The notes under the pieces are model-generated. The model ran no database searches and had not been told where the DNA came from. It worked only from the letters and a program-made list of their open reading frames with translations. A DNA stretch of 64,000 bases from Acetobacterium wieringae (lineage in GTDB: Bacteria; Bacillota; Clostridia; Eubacteriales; Eubacteriaceae): NCBI RefSeq assembly GCF_001766835.1, contig NZ_LKEU01000013.1, forward strand, positions 60,889 to 124,888, given 5' to 3'. Position 1 is the first letter of the stretch. Each line of letters opens with the position of its first letter. Positions 8,800 through 17,725 of the stretch are shown here, piece by piece. Position numbers and translations under genes: made by a program.

Positions 8800-9709
8800 A
8801 TGCGCCCTTTAGCACGTCGACAATGGCGGTGATGGTGGCATCGGCGTCAGCGTAGGGAACCTGACAGGTGCCGACCATGTGGTGCCCGCCGCCGCCGTAT
8901 TTAAGCATCAGTTTGCCGATATCAGCGGTGCAGGAGCGGTTTAAGATACTGTAGCCGCAGGCAATTGAAACATTCTGTTTTTGCTTGCCATCGACAATCC
9001 AGAGACTGACGTTCTGATCCGGGAAGAGGCTGTAAATCATAAAACGGTTACCGGTGTAGATGGTTTTTACGTCCCGCAGATCGGTGACAATCACATTTGC
9101 TTCGATGCGGGTATGAGCAGTGACCATTTCGGTAAAAAGGCGGGACTGGTCATTGTAGAGCTCAACCCGTTCTTTAACATCCGGTAATTGCAGAATTTCT
9201 TCAATCGACAGATTGCGAAACAGGTTGATCAGTTCTTCCATTAACTGGTAGTTACTGATCCGGAAATCCCGGAAGCGGCCCAAACCGGTGCGGGGATCGG
9301 AGATAAAGCCCAACAGAATCCAGCCGGTGGGGTTTAAAATCTCGTCCCTGGTCAGATTGCCGGAGTCCACCTTATCGACAGAAACAATCATGTCGCCGTA
9401 ATGGGGGAATTTTTCGGCACCGCCATAATATTCATAGATAATTCGAGCGGCTGATGGTGCCAGACGGCTTTCACCGGCTACCCCGGGGTGCCACCCCATC
9501 CGGTCTTGCTCGGATGAATGGTGGTCAAACCACATCCCACAACCGGGCACATAGGGAACATTGGCCAGCACATCATTTTCGGTGGGGGAAAAGAGCCCGT
9601 CCTGCAGGTCTTTGGGATGTACAAAAATCCAATCGTTAATAATGCCGGCTTCTTTTAACAGCATGCCGCAGATTAAACCGTCAAAATCTGAACGAGTAAC
9701 TAAACGCAT
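8798..9709 (-). CDS. DHH-family phosphoesterase
   Basis: The 303-aa protein has an N-terminal RSDFDG metal motif (residues 6-11), a DHH motif in WFDHHSSE near residue 61, and a C-terminal DHHA1-like GGGGHHMVGTCQVP near 274. This is the layout of DHH/DHHA1 phosphoesterases, which include RecJ-like, NrnA-like and exopolyphosphatase-like enzymes. The first motif has Arg where many members have His. Substrate is unclear: oligonucleotides, cyclic dinucleotides and polyphosphate are all possible for the superfamily. It is a single gene with an AGGAGG site. Confidence 0.8.
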   Translation of the reverse strand: MRLVTRSDFDGLICGMLLKEAGIINDWIFVHPKDLQDGLFSPTENDVLANVPYVPGCGMWFDHHSSEQDRMGWHPGVAGESRLAPSAARIIYEYYGGAEKFPHYGDMIVSVDKVDSGNLTRDEILNPTGWILLGFISDPRTGLGRFRDFRISNYQLMEELINLFRNLSIEEILQLPDVKERVELYNDQSRLFTEMVTAHTRIEANVIVTDLRDVKTIYTGNRFMIYSLFPDQNVSLWIVDGKQKQNVSIACGYSILNRSCTADIGKLMLKYGGGGHHMVGTCQVPYADADATITAIVDVLKGA

Positions 9710-9793
9710 ATGAAACCTCCTAAGAAAAAATACTAGCTAAATGCTACCTTAAATTTAAAAGCCTCCGGGGCCACAGGGTGTCGACAAACTACC

Positions 9794-9910
9794 GTACCGA
9801 CCAATGACCAAGGGGTCAGACCCTTGTTAATCTGTTGTTTGCTGCGGGTTCGGACAGGCTACGCCGTGTTCGCCCCGATGCAAACAACATGATATAACAA
9901 TTGTCGGTAC
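9794..9910 (+). repeat. Repeat family A, copy 1 (with a nested 19-nt insert)
   Basis: The copy runs from GTACCGACC to TGTCGGTAC. Outer arms (AATTGTTAATCTGTTGT and ACAACATGATATAACAATT) pair imperfectly, and the core CGGACAGGC...GCCGTGTTCG forms a hairpin. Compared with other copies, GACCAAGGGGTCAGACCCT is inserted at 9806-9824, exactly between AAT and TGTT of the outer arm. It fills part of the 549-base gap between the DHH gene and cspA; the rest holds only the csp promoter and leader. Confidence 0.8.
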
Positions 9911-10088
9911 TGCTTTATTCACAAGTCTACAAGCCGCATGCCCTTTAGGATGTTAATGTCAGTAAGAATTTAGAAACAGTTGTTATATTGTACCATTTTA
10001 GAGAAAGATTTGCCATCCTTTCAAAGAAAAAAATAGTGGAACAATGGGGCGTTTAATTAAGCGTTTTAAGTTAGCTAAAAATAAAAGT

Positions 10089-10117
10089 TTGCATAATTAA
10101 TTATTTCGTGTTATTAT
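10089..10117 (+). promoter_or_regulatory. Promoter of the cold-shock gene
   Basis: TTGCAT and TATTAT are separated by 17 bases in a very AT-rich stretch. Transcription would start near 10124, giving a leader of about 135 nt before the csp ATG. Long leaders are typical of cold-induced csp mRNAs. Confidence 0.6.
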
Positions 10118-10258
10118 GTATAAGAACTTAAATTAACAGTAAATGAATTTAACAGTTTTATTTTTAATTGGTACTATGCTTTACAGTATTATCCTAATTT
10201 AGAAATGTAGTTGTTATCCGTATTACCAGGATTTAGGGAATAAAATTAGGAGGTACGC

Positions 10259-10459
10259 ATGATGAATGGTACAGTAAAATGGTTTAACGCAGAAAAAGGA
10301 TTTGGTTTTATTACAGGGGAAGATGGTAAAGATGTATTTGCACATTTCTCACAAATCCAATCGAGCGGTTATAAAACATTAGAAGAAGGTCAGGAAGTTT
10401 CTTTCGAAATCACACAAGGACCTAAAGGCCCACAAGCCGAAAATATTCAAGTTATTTAA
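10259..10459 (+). CDS. csp: Cold-shock protein (CspA family)
   Basis: The 66-aa protein is a complete single cold-shock domain. RNP1 (KGFGFIT, near residues 14-20) and RNP2 (VFAHFSQI, near 29-36) carry the aromatic nucleic-acid binding residues. Role: cytoplasmic single-strand RNA/DNA chaperone. AGGAGG precedes tandem ATG codons, so translation may begin at the first or second. It has its own terminator. A small basic protein and a DEAD-box helicase follow, a combination that fits RNA remodelling in the cold. Confidence 0.96.
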   Translation: MMNGTVKWFNAEKGFGFITGEDGKDVFAHFSQIQSSGYKTLEEGQEVSFEITQGPKGPQAENIQVI

Positions 10460-10476
10460 GTAACAAGAACGTTTAA

Positions 10477-10509
10477 ACTTATGCCTGAAATGGCATAAGT
10501 TTTTTTTTA
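10477..10509 (+). terminator. Terminator of the csp gene
   Basis: ACTTATGCC pairs with GGCATAAGT across TGAAAT and is followed by a run of nine T. Confidence 0.9.
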
Positions 10510-10575
10510 TCCTGTCATCAATTTCGCGCGGAGCCCTGGGGTTGCCGTTTATGACCAGAGAAAAAGAGGAGTTTT

Positions 10576-10734
10576 ATGTCGACCAATAACATAGCAGCGA
10601 TGAAAAAAATTATTGAAGCGAAGAAAAAACAGAGCGCCCAGCAGGGCAACAAAACTGACAAAGCGGATCAAAACCGAATCAGTCAGCGAAAAGCCTTTAA
10701 AACAACCAAGCGTGGCGGCTTCTTCGACAAGTAA
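10576..10734 (+). CDS. Small basic protein, 52 aa
   Basis: The frame has an AGAGGAG site 5 bases before the ATG and ends just before a terminator, so it is very likely translated. The protein is strongly basic, rich in Lys, Gln and Ala, and ends in KRGGFFDK. No cysteines or membrane segment. Position between csp and a DEAD-box helicase and its charge suggest an RNA- or ribosome-associated role, which is inference only. I do not recognise the family. Confidence 0.65.
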   Translation: MSTNNIAAMKKIIEAKKKQSAQQGNKTDKADQNRISQRKAFKTTKRGGFFDK

Positions 10735-10746
10735 AGTAATTTTCTT

Positions 10747-10770
10747 AAAGAACGCTACTGGCGTTCTTTA
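10747..10770 (+). terminator. Hairpin after the small basic protein gene
   Basis: AAAGAACGC and GCGTTCTTT form a 9-base-pair stem with a short TACTG loop, followed by ATTTATG rather than a long T run. It may be a weak terminator. Confidence 0.6.
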
Positions 10771-10834
10771 TTTATGATCAGGGTTGATCGACTACGGATC
10801 ACCCGTATAGTATAGATATAAAAAGGAGTACCGA

Positions 10835-12139
10835 TTGCAATTTAAAAATTTAGATATTATTGAACCGATTCAGAAGGCTTTAAAAGCTGAAGGTTATACC
10901 CAGCCGACACCAATTCAGAAGCAGGCGATTCCACCGTTGCTGGAAGGTAACGATTTATTGGGATGCGCCCAGACCGGTACCGGCAAAACCGCCGCCTTTG
11001 CGATCCCGATTTTACAGAAGCTTTCTTATCAACAGCGGAATCTTAAGGGCAATCGCCCAATTAAAGCGCTGGTACTGGCACCAACCCGGGAGCTGGCCCT
11101 GCAGATCAGTGATTCCTTTAAAGCCTATGGCAAGTTCCTGGGGCTGAAAACTCTGGTAATTTATGGCGGCGTATCGCAAAATCCCCAGACCAAAGCCTTG
11201 GGAGCCGGGGTTGATATACTGGTCGCCACGCCGGGCCGACTGTTGGATTTGATCAATCAGAAGTACATTCGTCTGAACCAGATCGAGTCCTTTGTTCTGG
11301 ATGAGGCGGATATGATGTTGGACATGGGGATGCTCCAGGAGGTTCGGAAAATCATCAAACATATGCCAGTGGACCGGCAGAATATGCTTTTTTCAGCAAC
11401 CATGCCAACAGAAATTGCCAAACTGGCAGGAACGATGTTAAATAAACCAGTCAAGGTTACGATTACTCCGGTGTCATCTACGGTTGAAGTGATTGAGCAG
11501 AATGTGTATCATGTCAATAAAGCCAATAAGATCAATCTGCTTAACCATCTGCTAAAAAACAAGGAAATTGTTTCGGCCCTGGTTTTTTCCCGGACCAAGC
11601 ATGGGGCGGATAAAATCGTCAAACATCTGGAACGAGCCGGACACAAAGCCCAGGCCATTCACGGCAACAAATCCCAGAACGCCCGACAACTGGCCCTGAA
11701 CAATTTCAAGGAACGTAAAACCCGGGTTCTGGTGGCGACCGATATTGCCGCCCGGGGGATTGATATTGATGAACTGTCCCATGTTTTTAATTACGACCTG
11801 CCGGAAGTGCCGGAGACCTATGTTCATCGGATTGGCCGAACCGGTCGGGCGGGCCTGGGGGGGAGCGCCATAGCTTTTTGTGACCAGGACGAAATGCCTT
11901 TACTGGCAGGGATCGAAAAACTGACCTTAAAATCCATTCCGGTGGTGGAAGTTCATCCCTTCCCCATGGTACCAGGGCCGGTGGAAGTCAATCTCGGCGA
12001 ATCCCGACGCTCGCCCGGTCATCAGGGGGCTGCCCCCAAAAATCGACGCAGCCATGGTGACAGCGGGGGCAAAAAAGAGCGGGATCGATTTTATGCCAAA
12101 AGCAAGAAAAAAGATAATCGCAGCAGCCTGAATAATTAG
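10835..12139 (+). CDS. DEAD-box ATP-dependent RNA helicase (RhlE/CshA-like)
   Basis: The 434-aa protein begins at TTG with AAGGAG 6 bases upstream. In order: Q motif (PTPIQKQAIP, near 24), motif I (AQTGTGKTAAF, near 45), motif Ia (PTRELALQ), DEAD-type DEAD motif (VLDEADMML near 155), SAT (FSATMP near 187) and motif VI (HRIGRTGRAG near 334). The last 60 residues are basic and low-complexity (RR, GG, KK), as in RhlE-type enzymes that bind RNA nonspecifically. Expected role is unwinding of RNA in ribosome assembly or mRNA decay, particularly in the cold given the csp neighbour. Confidence 0.93.
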   Translation: MQFKNLDIIEPIQKALKAEGYTQPTPIQKQAIPPLLEGNDLLGCAQTGTGKTAAFAIPILQKLSYQQRNLKGNRPIKALVLAPTRELALQISDSFKAYGKFLGLKTLVIYGGVSQNPQTKALGAGVDILVATPGRLLDLINQKYIRLNQIESFVLDEADMMLDMGMLQEVRKIIKHMPVDRQNMLFSATMPTEIAKLAGTMLNKPVKVTITPVSSTVEVIEQNVYHVNKANKINLLNHLLKNKEIVSALVFSRTKHGADKIVKHLERAGHKAQAIHGNKSQNARQLALNNFKERKTRVLVATDIAARGIDIDELSHVFNYDLPEVPETYVHRIGRTGRAGLGGSAIAFCDQDEMPLLAGIEKLTLKSIPVVEVHPFPMVPGPVEVNLGESRRSPGHQGAAPKNRRSHGDSGGKKERDRFYAKSKKKDNRSSLNN

Positions 12140-12259
12140 GCTTAATCGGGGTATCAAAAGATTAATTGCACATTAAATAGTGCTTGACGAATGCTGGTCA
12201 TAACCAGTAAAATTAACAAATAGGAAATTTTTCGATTCGATTAAAAAGGCGGTGGATTT

Positions 12260-13123
12260 ATGGAAAATATTAGAGTGATGATAGTCGATGATTCAACTTT
12301 TTCAATAGCAGTGCTTAAGCGGATGCTCCAAAAAGACGGAATTGAAATAGTGGGCACAGCCCTGAATATGAGCGAAGCAATCCAGAAAGCTCAGGAAATC
12401 AAACCAGATTTGATAACAATGGATATGACCTTACCCGATGGTGACGGGATTGAGTGCTCAAAACAAATTTTAGAACAGTTACAGGACACTAAAATAATTG
12501 CCATCAGCGCCATGATGGATGAGGAGATCATTCAACGGGCCCGAAAGGTCGGGATCAAAGGCTATCTGCAGAAACCGGTGGATCAGACCGATCTGGATGC
12601 TGCCATTGAACGGCTTTTTGAGGGTGAAGAGCTGTATGGCATCTTAAAAAATAATTTCGAAGAAGCCTTTAAAGAATCAATTTTCAGTTTTCTAAAACGA
12701 GAAATCGGCGGAGAAGTGGTCGTTGAAAAGCTTGCAGATCATCCGATGACCACCAGTTCTTCGGGAATTTCGGTAGCCATTGGGATCATTGGCCGTCACG
12801 ACGGCCGCCTGATTATGGATATGTCCGAGAATACGGCGCTGGCCATGACCCGGAAAATATTACAGGATGATGGCCAACAGATTGATGACGCCATTAACTT
12901 TTTAAGCGAATTTACCAATGTCATTGGCGGCAATGCCTGTTCGCTCTTAAATGGCCTTAATCGTTCCTTTGGTTTACGGGTTTCACCGCCAACCGTCTTT
13001 CGGGGCAAGGACATTATTATTTCGATTGGGGATATAATGAGCGAATCCTTTGTGATTAAAACCGATCTTGGGGACGTCTTTATGAATGTCGGCTTTCAAA
13101 AGGGGGATGTGGAATGGATGTAA
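12260..13123 (+). CDS. Response regulator fused to a CheX-like phosphatase domain
   Basis: The 287-aa protein has an N-terminal CheY-type receiver (about 1-120) with DD at 10-11, phosphoacceptor Asp in TMDMTLPDGDG near 55, and Lys in QKPVD near 107. A CheX/CheC-like domain (about 145-285) contains SEFTNVIGGNA, with the Glu-x-x-Asn pair that is catalytic in CheX. It may therefore dephosphorylate CheY-P or itself. The separate cheX gene overlaps its stop by 10 bases, and a chemoreceptor gene converges on the pair. Confidence 0.85.
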   Translation: MENIRVMIVDDSTFSIAVLKRMLQKDGIEIVGTALNMSEAIQKAQEIKPDLITMDMTLPDGDGIECSKQILEQLQDTKIIAISAMMDEEIIQRARKVGIKGYLQKPVDQTDLDAAIERLFEGEELYGILKNNFEEAFKESIFSFLKREIGGEVVVEKLADHPMTTSSSGISVAIGIIGRHDGRLIMDMSENTALAMTRKILQDDGQQIDDAINFLSEFTNVIGGNACSLLNGLNRSFGLRVSPPTVFRGKDIIISIGDIMSESFVIKTDLGDVFMNVGFQKGDVEWM

Positions 13124-13572
13124 CAATTATTAATCCTTTTATCGCTTCCATTACTGATGTGATGCCGCAATTGGGTTTTTCGAACATTAATTTAAAAGAA
13201 CAAAGCGAAAAAACAAAAAAAATTGTGGCCAGCGGGATTGTTTTAACGCTGGGGATTGTTGGCGATAAAAAGGGCAATGTCGCCTATGCCATCGATACGG
13301 AAGGGGCGAAACAGATTGCCTCGATTATGATGATGGGGATGCCGGTGGAGGAACTTGATGATATGGCCAAGAGTGCCATTTCCGAGCTGTCCAACATGCT
13401 AACCGCCAATGCCGCCATCAATTTCTCCAATGAAAATATCGTGGTCGATATTTCGCCGCCAACCATGCTAACGGGTGAAAGCATTGAACTCAGTATGAGT
13501 AAAGATCAGGTCATGTGCGTCGAGTTTGATGTCGATGGCATCAAGATTGAAATCAATGTGGCTTTGGATTAA
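13114..13572 (+). CDS. cheX: Chemotaxis phosphatase CheX
   Basis: The 152-aa protein matches CheX length and fold pattern. SELSNMLTANAA (near residues 90-101) holds the Glu-x-x-Asn catalytic pair that removes phosphate from CheY-P. The start overlaps the end of the receiver-CheX fusion gene, with an AGGGGGA site inside that gene, so the two are translationally coupled. No cheA, cheW or flagellar genes are seen in the window. Confidence 0.88.
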   Translation: MDVTIINPFIASITDVMPQLGFSNINLKEQSEKTKKIVASGIVLTLGIVGDKKGNVAYAIDTEGAKQIASIMMMGMPVEELDDMAKSAISELSNMLTANAAINFSNENIVVDISPPTMLTGESIELSMSKDQVMCVEFDVDGIKIEINVALD

Positions 13573-13600
13573 GCATTAAATTATTTTAAAAAATACGAAA

Positions 13601-13631
13601 CTGAGCCTCATCCAATGCGGATGAGGCTCAG
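13601..13631 (+). terminator. Terminator-like hairpin after cheX
   Basis: CTGAGCCTCATCC pairs with GGATGAGGCTCAG across AATGC. It lacks its own T run. A near-copy of its right arm, followed by a T run, lies at 13773-13808 beyond repeat A2, as if the terminator was duplicated or split. Confidence 0.6.
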
Positions 13632-13652
13632 TCTGTTAATAAAGCTAACCCA

Positions 13653-13752
13653 GTACCGACAATTGTTACATCATGTTGTACGCATCGGAGCGAACAGGTT
13701 GATAAACTTGTTCGATTCCGCAGCGAACAACAGATTAACAATTGGTCGGTAC
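13653..13752 (-). repeat. Repeat family A, copy 2
   Basis: This copy lies in reverse orientation, from GTACCGACAATTG to ATTGGTCGGTAC, 100 bp and without the 19-nt insert. The core pairs as CGAACA/TGTTCG with GTT/AAC inside, differing from other copies by compensating changes. It sits between the two terminator hairpins that separate cheX from the chemoreceptor gene. Confidence 0.8.
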
Positions 13753-13772
13753 GGTAGTTTATCGGCAACCTC

Positions 13773-13808
13773 GAGTATCATCCAACGTGGATGAGGCTCT
13801 TTTTTTAT
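13773..13808. terminator. Terminator between cheX and the chemoreceptor gene
   Basis: TCATCC pairs with GGATGA across AACGT, extended by GAG/CTC, and ends in a T run. Its sequence repeats the right arm of the hairpin at 13601-13631. Confidence 0.65.
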
Positions 13809-13837
13809 TTATTAGGGGTAGGTGGGAGATAGGATGT

Positions 13838-16813
13838 TTACCTGGTCAATTCAAACTTGCTGACCATGTTTTTAAGCAGTTCCGCCTGGCAGTAGAGCTC
13901 TTCGCTGGCGGCGGCGCTTTCTTCGGCGGTGGCAGAGTTTTGTTGAACCACCTGGGCCACCTGGTCGATGCCGACGTTGATCTGGTTGATGGAAGCGGTT
14001 TGTTCATTGGAGGCGACATCAATTTTGCTGACCAGAGCAGCGACCTTGGCGACGCCGGATACAATTTCATCGAGGGAGGCGGCGGTATCGTTGGCAATCC
14101 GGGTTCCCTCGGAGACCTTGGCAATCGAGCCTTCAATCAACTCGGTGGTTTCTTTGGCGGCTTCGGCGCTGCGGCCGGCTAGGGTCCGGACCTCTTCGGC
14201 AACCACTGCAAAGCCCTTGCCCTGCTGTCCGGCCCGGGCCGCTTCAACGGCAGCGTTTAAGGCCAGGATATTGGTCTGGAAGGCGATATCATCGATAACC
14301 TTGATGATATTGGAAATCTTCGCTGAAGCCTCATTGATTTGCGCCATTGAACCCAGCATCTGCTGCATCTGCAGATTGCCGTTTTCAGCATTCTGCTGGG
14401 CAGTCAGGGTCAGCTGATTGGCCAGGTTGGCATTGACCGCGTTTTCCCGGGTTTGGACGGCCACCTCTTCAATGGAGGCATTGAGCTCTTCCATGGAACT
14501 GGCCTGCTCGGTGGCGCCTTGCGCCAGGGCCTGACTGCCGTCAGAAACTTGCCGGGAACCGGAGGCGACCTCATCGGCAGAATGATTGATGTTACCAAGG
14601 ATCTCGTTAAGTGAGGCCATCGTATCATTTAAGGAATTCTTGATAATCGCATAGGAGCCCTGGTAATCGCCTTCCATCGGCTGGGTCAGATTGCCAGCGG
14701 CCATTTGAGCCAGCACGATGGCGGCTTCGTTGATGGGTTGTTCGATGGCGTCCAGAGTCTGATTAAAGCCTGAAACAATGTCCCGATAACCGCCGGAAAA
14801 GCGGGCGGCATCGCTGCGGATTTGCAGATTACCATTGATCCCGGCCTCGGCCAGGTTGCGGGATTCGGCAATCAGATTGTCGATGTTGGTCAGGGTGGCA
14901 ATGATTGAAGGGATCAGCTTGTCGTTGTCCGAACGTTTGCCAACAGCCACAAACTCGGCCAATTGGCTGGTATCGCCATTGGAAATATCAATAAAGGCAT
15001 CCTGAACCGTGAGTAATCGGGAATGGACCAAGTTGATTTCGGCGGCAAAATCGGCCATGCTGCCCTGATAATTGCCAGTCATCGACAGGGTATAGTCATT
15101 GGCGGCCATTTTAGTCATCACCTGACGGGCCTCATTAATCGGTGCCAGCAGGGAGTTCAGGGTATTGTTAAAGCCTTCGATGATTTTACGGTAGTCACCG
15201 CTATGTTTGGTGGCATCGGCCTGGATTTCCAGTTGCCCGGCGGTGGCCGCCTGGGCCAGCATATCGACATCGGAAACCAGAGCATTGATATTATCGATAC
15301 AAGCGTTCAAGTTCTCTTTAATGGTATTAAAATCGCCGTGATAGGTGGCGGTGATTTTTTCCGGCAGTTGACCCCGGCTGATCTTATCGACGTAGTCAGC
15401 CGACATGTTGAGCGGCTCAACCACAGCATCCAGGGTATTATTGACGCCGACCACTATATCCCGGTACTTGCCCTGGAATTTATTGGCATCGCCGCGAATT
15501 GATAAGTGGCCATCGGCGGCCGAATGGGTTAACATGTTGATTTCGGTTTCGAGGTTTTTAAGGTTGTCCACCACCTCAATCAGGCTTTTGGACTGGATGT
15601 CTTTGTCGGATTTGACATCGACGGTGACATTGAGATTCCCCAGGGAAATCTGTTCCAGGGTGGCGATATTTTCCTGAATATTTTCCGACAGTTTCTGGAA
15701 GGACAGCCCCAGTTGTCCCAGTTCATCCTGACGGCTGACAATGTCGGCGGGGATTTCGCTGTCAAAATCACCCAGTTCGGCTTTATGGAAGAGCTCGGTA
15801 ATCAGGACAATGGGATTGACCACCCCTTTGACCTGTTTGATAATGATAAAGCTCAGGACAATCAGAGTCAGTAAAAACAGCCCGATGAGCTGGAAAATCA
15901 GCATCATAATCGGGGCGTTGAGTTCGCTTTGGGGTTCCATAATGGCCAGGGTCCAGCCCGTGGCGGGAATTGGCGCATAGTAAATATTATTTTGGCCGGC
16001 GGCATCCGTGAACACCCCGGAGCCGGCTTCGCCACTGAGGATGCTTTCGCTCAGGGCCGCCAGGCTGGCATTGGGATCGTCCCGCAGATTGACGCTCATG
16101 GCCTTGGCGGCATCGGCATCGGCAATATAAAGGCCGTCCCGATCCACCAGAAAGGCCCGGCCGGTTTCGCCGACCTTGATCTCACTGATCATTTGCTGGA
16201 GGCTGGAAAGATCGATGTCGCCGGTGACCACGCCTTTAAACTGCTGGTTGCTGTCATAAAAGCCCTGAGTGGCCGTAACCAGAGAAATCCCCAGGGTTTC
16301 ATCCTGATAGGGTGGTGACCAGGCCACCGCCTTGTTGTCGTTTTTCCCGGCCAGATACCATTCCTGGTTAGGATAATCGTAGTCGTCGGTACTGTACAGG
16401 GCTTCGGCAAAGCTGATATTCTCGCCATCCCGATAAGCATAGGGACCGAAATACTTCATTCCCGGCTGATAGCCGTTATAGTCATACCAGACTCCGACCC
16501 CGTAGGTATCGGGATTCAGGGCCACAAATTGGGTTTGCAGGGCGCTGTATTCAGCTGGGGTCATCTGGGTGCCGTTGACCCCAATGGTGGTGCCGAGGCT
16601 TTCGACCACCTTGCTGTGTTTGTCCAGGGCCTGTTCCACCTCGGTGATGGTCTGAGTGAGTTGCAGATTCATCTGTTCTTTGATTTGCTGGTTTTCGGTG
16701 GTGATGCTTAAAACGGTGACGGTGATACCGATCACCAGCAGGGCTAGGGCGACAAAAATAATCACCATCGAGGTGATTTTATTACCGATGGAATGCTTGT
16801 TAAAAATCTTCAT
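13838..16813 (-). CDS. Methyl-accepting chemotaxis protein with dCache sensor and poly-HAMP linker
   Basis: I place the start at the ATG at 16813 (protein of 991 aa beginning MKIFNKHS), because a 78-codon open extension upstream lacks a membrane or coding look and overlaps the neighbouring gene. TM1 is at about 15-38, a dCache_1-type extracellular sensor at about 45-300 ([20 protein letters not shown] region), and TM2 at about 305-330. At least three similar HAMP-like segments follow, each with G-L-I-x-A-D-A and F-N-x-T-L-x-A motifs. The C-terminal signalling domain has the hairpin tip [20 protein letters not shown]. Expected role: senses an external small ligand and controls CheA. Confidence 0.92.
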   Translation of the reverse strand: MKIFNKHSIGNKITSMVIIFVALALLVIGITVTVLSITTENQQIKEQMNLQLTQTITEVEQALDKHSKVVESLGTTIGVNGTQMTPAEYSALQTQFVALNPDTYGVGVWYDYNGYQPGMKYFGPYAYRDGENISFAEALYSTDDYDYPNQEWYLAGKNDNKAVAWSPPYQDETLGISLVTATQGFYDSNQQFKGVVTGDIDLSSLQQMISEIKVGETGRAFLVDRDGLYIADADAAKAMSVNLRDDPNASLAALSESILSGEAGSGVFTDAAGQNNIYYAPIPATGWTLAIMEPQSELNAPIMMLIFQLIGLFLLTLIVLSFIIIKQVKGVVNPIVLITELFHKAELGDFDSEIPADIVSRQDELGQLGLSFQKLSENIQENIATLEQISLGNLNVTVDVKSDKDIQSKSLIEVVDNLKNLETEINMLTHSAADGHLSIRGDANKFQGKYRDIVVGVNNTLDAVVEPLNMSADYVDKISRGQLPEKITATYHGDFNTIKENLNACIDNINALVSDVDMLAQAATAGQLEIQADATKHSGDYRKIIEGFNNTLNSLLAPINEARQVMTKMAANDYTLSMTGNYQGSMADFAAEINLVHSRLLTVQDAFIDISNGDTSQLAEFVAVGKRSDNDKLIPSIIATLTNIDNLIAESRNLAEAGINGNLQIRSDAARFSGGYRDIVSGFNQTLDAIEQPINEAAIVLAQMAAGNLTQPMEGDYQGSYAIIKNSLNDTMASLNEILGNINHSADEVASGSRQVSDGSQALAQGATEQASSMEELNASIEEVAVQTRENAVNANLANQLTLTAQQNAENGNLQMQQMLGSMAQINEASAKISNIIKVIDDIAFQTNILALNAAVEAARAGQQGKGFAVVAEEVRTLAGRSAEAAKETTELIEGSIAKVSEGTRIANDTAASLDEIVSGVAKVAALVSKIDVASNEQTASINQINVGIDQVAQVVQQNSATAEESAAASEELYCQAELLKNMVSKFELTR

Positions 16814-16911
16814 TGTGATTTCCGCCTTTGAATTTTTTTGTATTGTTATTCTATACCACATTTTAGCGTATTCTAAACGAGAGTGCCATAAAATCCCGGT
16901 TAAATTTTGGG

Positions 16912-17452
16912 TTACGAAACAGTTTGGGTCTGGAGCTGTAAAAAATTCTGGCCCAGGGCTTTTCCGATGTTGGGCAGGCCGAGCTTGGTAAAGAGCGTCA
17001 TCAGGGCTTCCCAGTAGGGCGGGTAGAGATCCTGGCCCCGGGAGCAAAAGGGTTGCTGGTGATCGAAGCTGATTTTTAGCTCCCAGCTGAAGGCAGTGTC
17101 ACTGTTTTTGACGTCATTTTGATAGTCGGACCGCCAGTCAAGAACGTACAGCTTAAAAAAATCGGCCAGCAACTGCTGCCACTGTTGGGGGTCGATGTAA
17201 ATCTCCGGCAGATCCGGGTAGTAACAGAGAAAGGGTCCTTCAATGGTGGCCCCGGTCGGGGTTCGGGTAAAGGTCAGATTCTGGCTGGCAGTACCCTTTT
17301 GATTGGTGGTAAGAACAATCTGACGGGTGGTTGCCATAAGGTCACGGTGATCGCCGCCAAATTCAGACTGGCAGTCTACGCAATAAAGCAAGGGCCGGGT
17401 CGCCGGGCTGGTGTTGGCGCCGCCTGCATTTCGGGCAGATAATTGGGCTCAT
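16912..17452 (-). pseudogene. Zinc-ribbon hypothetical gene with a one-base frameshift
   Basis: A perfect AAGGAGG lies 5 bases before an ATG at 17452 that begins MSPIICPKC. That frame breaks after about 20 codons, while the next frame continues from about 17391 as LLYCVDCQSEFGG to the stop at 16912. Removing one C from the GGCCC run near 17392-17396 joins them, giving two CxxC pairs about 16 residues apart (a zinc ribbon) and a protein of about 179 aa. The rest is not recognised. It lies just upstream of the chemoreceptor gene on the same strand. A sequencing error or a genuine mutation are both possible. Confidence 0.6.
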
Positions 17453-17557
17453 AAAGGCCTCCTTGGATGTAAAAATTTATATAGTTGAAAATAGTGAACA
17501 ATGCCGGTGGTTCTAAAAACAATTTTGGATAAAACTTGAGGTTGGCACTTCGCTACC

Positions 17558-17656
17558 GTACCGACCAATTGTTAATCTGTTGTTCGCCACAAGCTCGGAC
17601 AGGTCGATGACCTGTTCGCCTTGATGCGTACAACATGATATAACAATTGTCGGTAC
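17558..17656 (+). repeat. Repeat family A, copy 3
   Basis: The 99-bp copy runs from GTACCGACCAATTG to TGTCGGTAC. Its core CGGACAGGTC-GAT-GACCTGTTCG is a perfect 10-base-pair hairpin apart from one G-T pair. The flanks GGTTGGCACTTCGCT on the left and TTACGGCAG on the right recur near copies 5 and 6, so the full element may be longer. Nothing else is seen between the zinc-ribbon gene and padR. Confidence 0.8.
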
Positions 17657-17725
17657 TAGGTCTGATTATTAAACCAAGTTCCTTTTTTAGCTGCAAAATT
17701 GTAGCAAAGCTTACGGCAGTCAAAA

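Noticed and set aside
9781..9915. A CRISPR array or integron attC sites as explanation of family A
   Set aside because: Copies are dispersed tens of kilobases apart, not tandem with spacers, no cas or integrase genes are present, and the conserved attC GTTRRRY/RYYYAAC pattern is not evident.
16814..17047. A 78-residue N-terminal extension of the chemoreceptor
   Set aside because: It overlaps the zinc-ribbon gene, has no membrane signal before the true TM1, and the shorter start matches other receptors.
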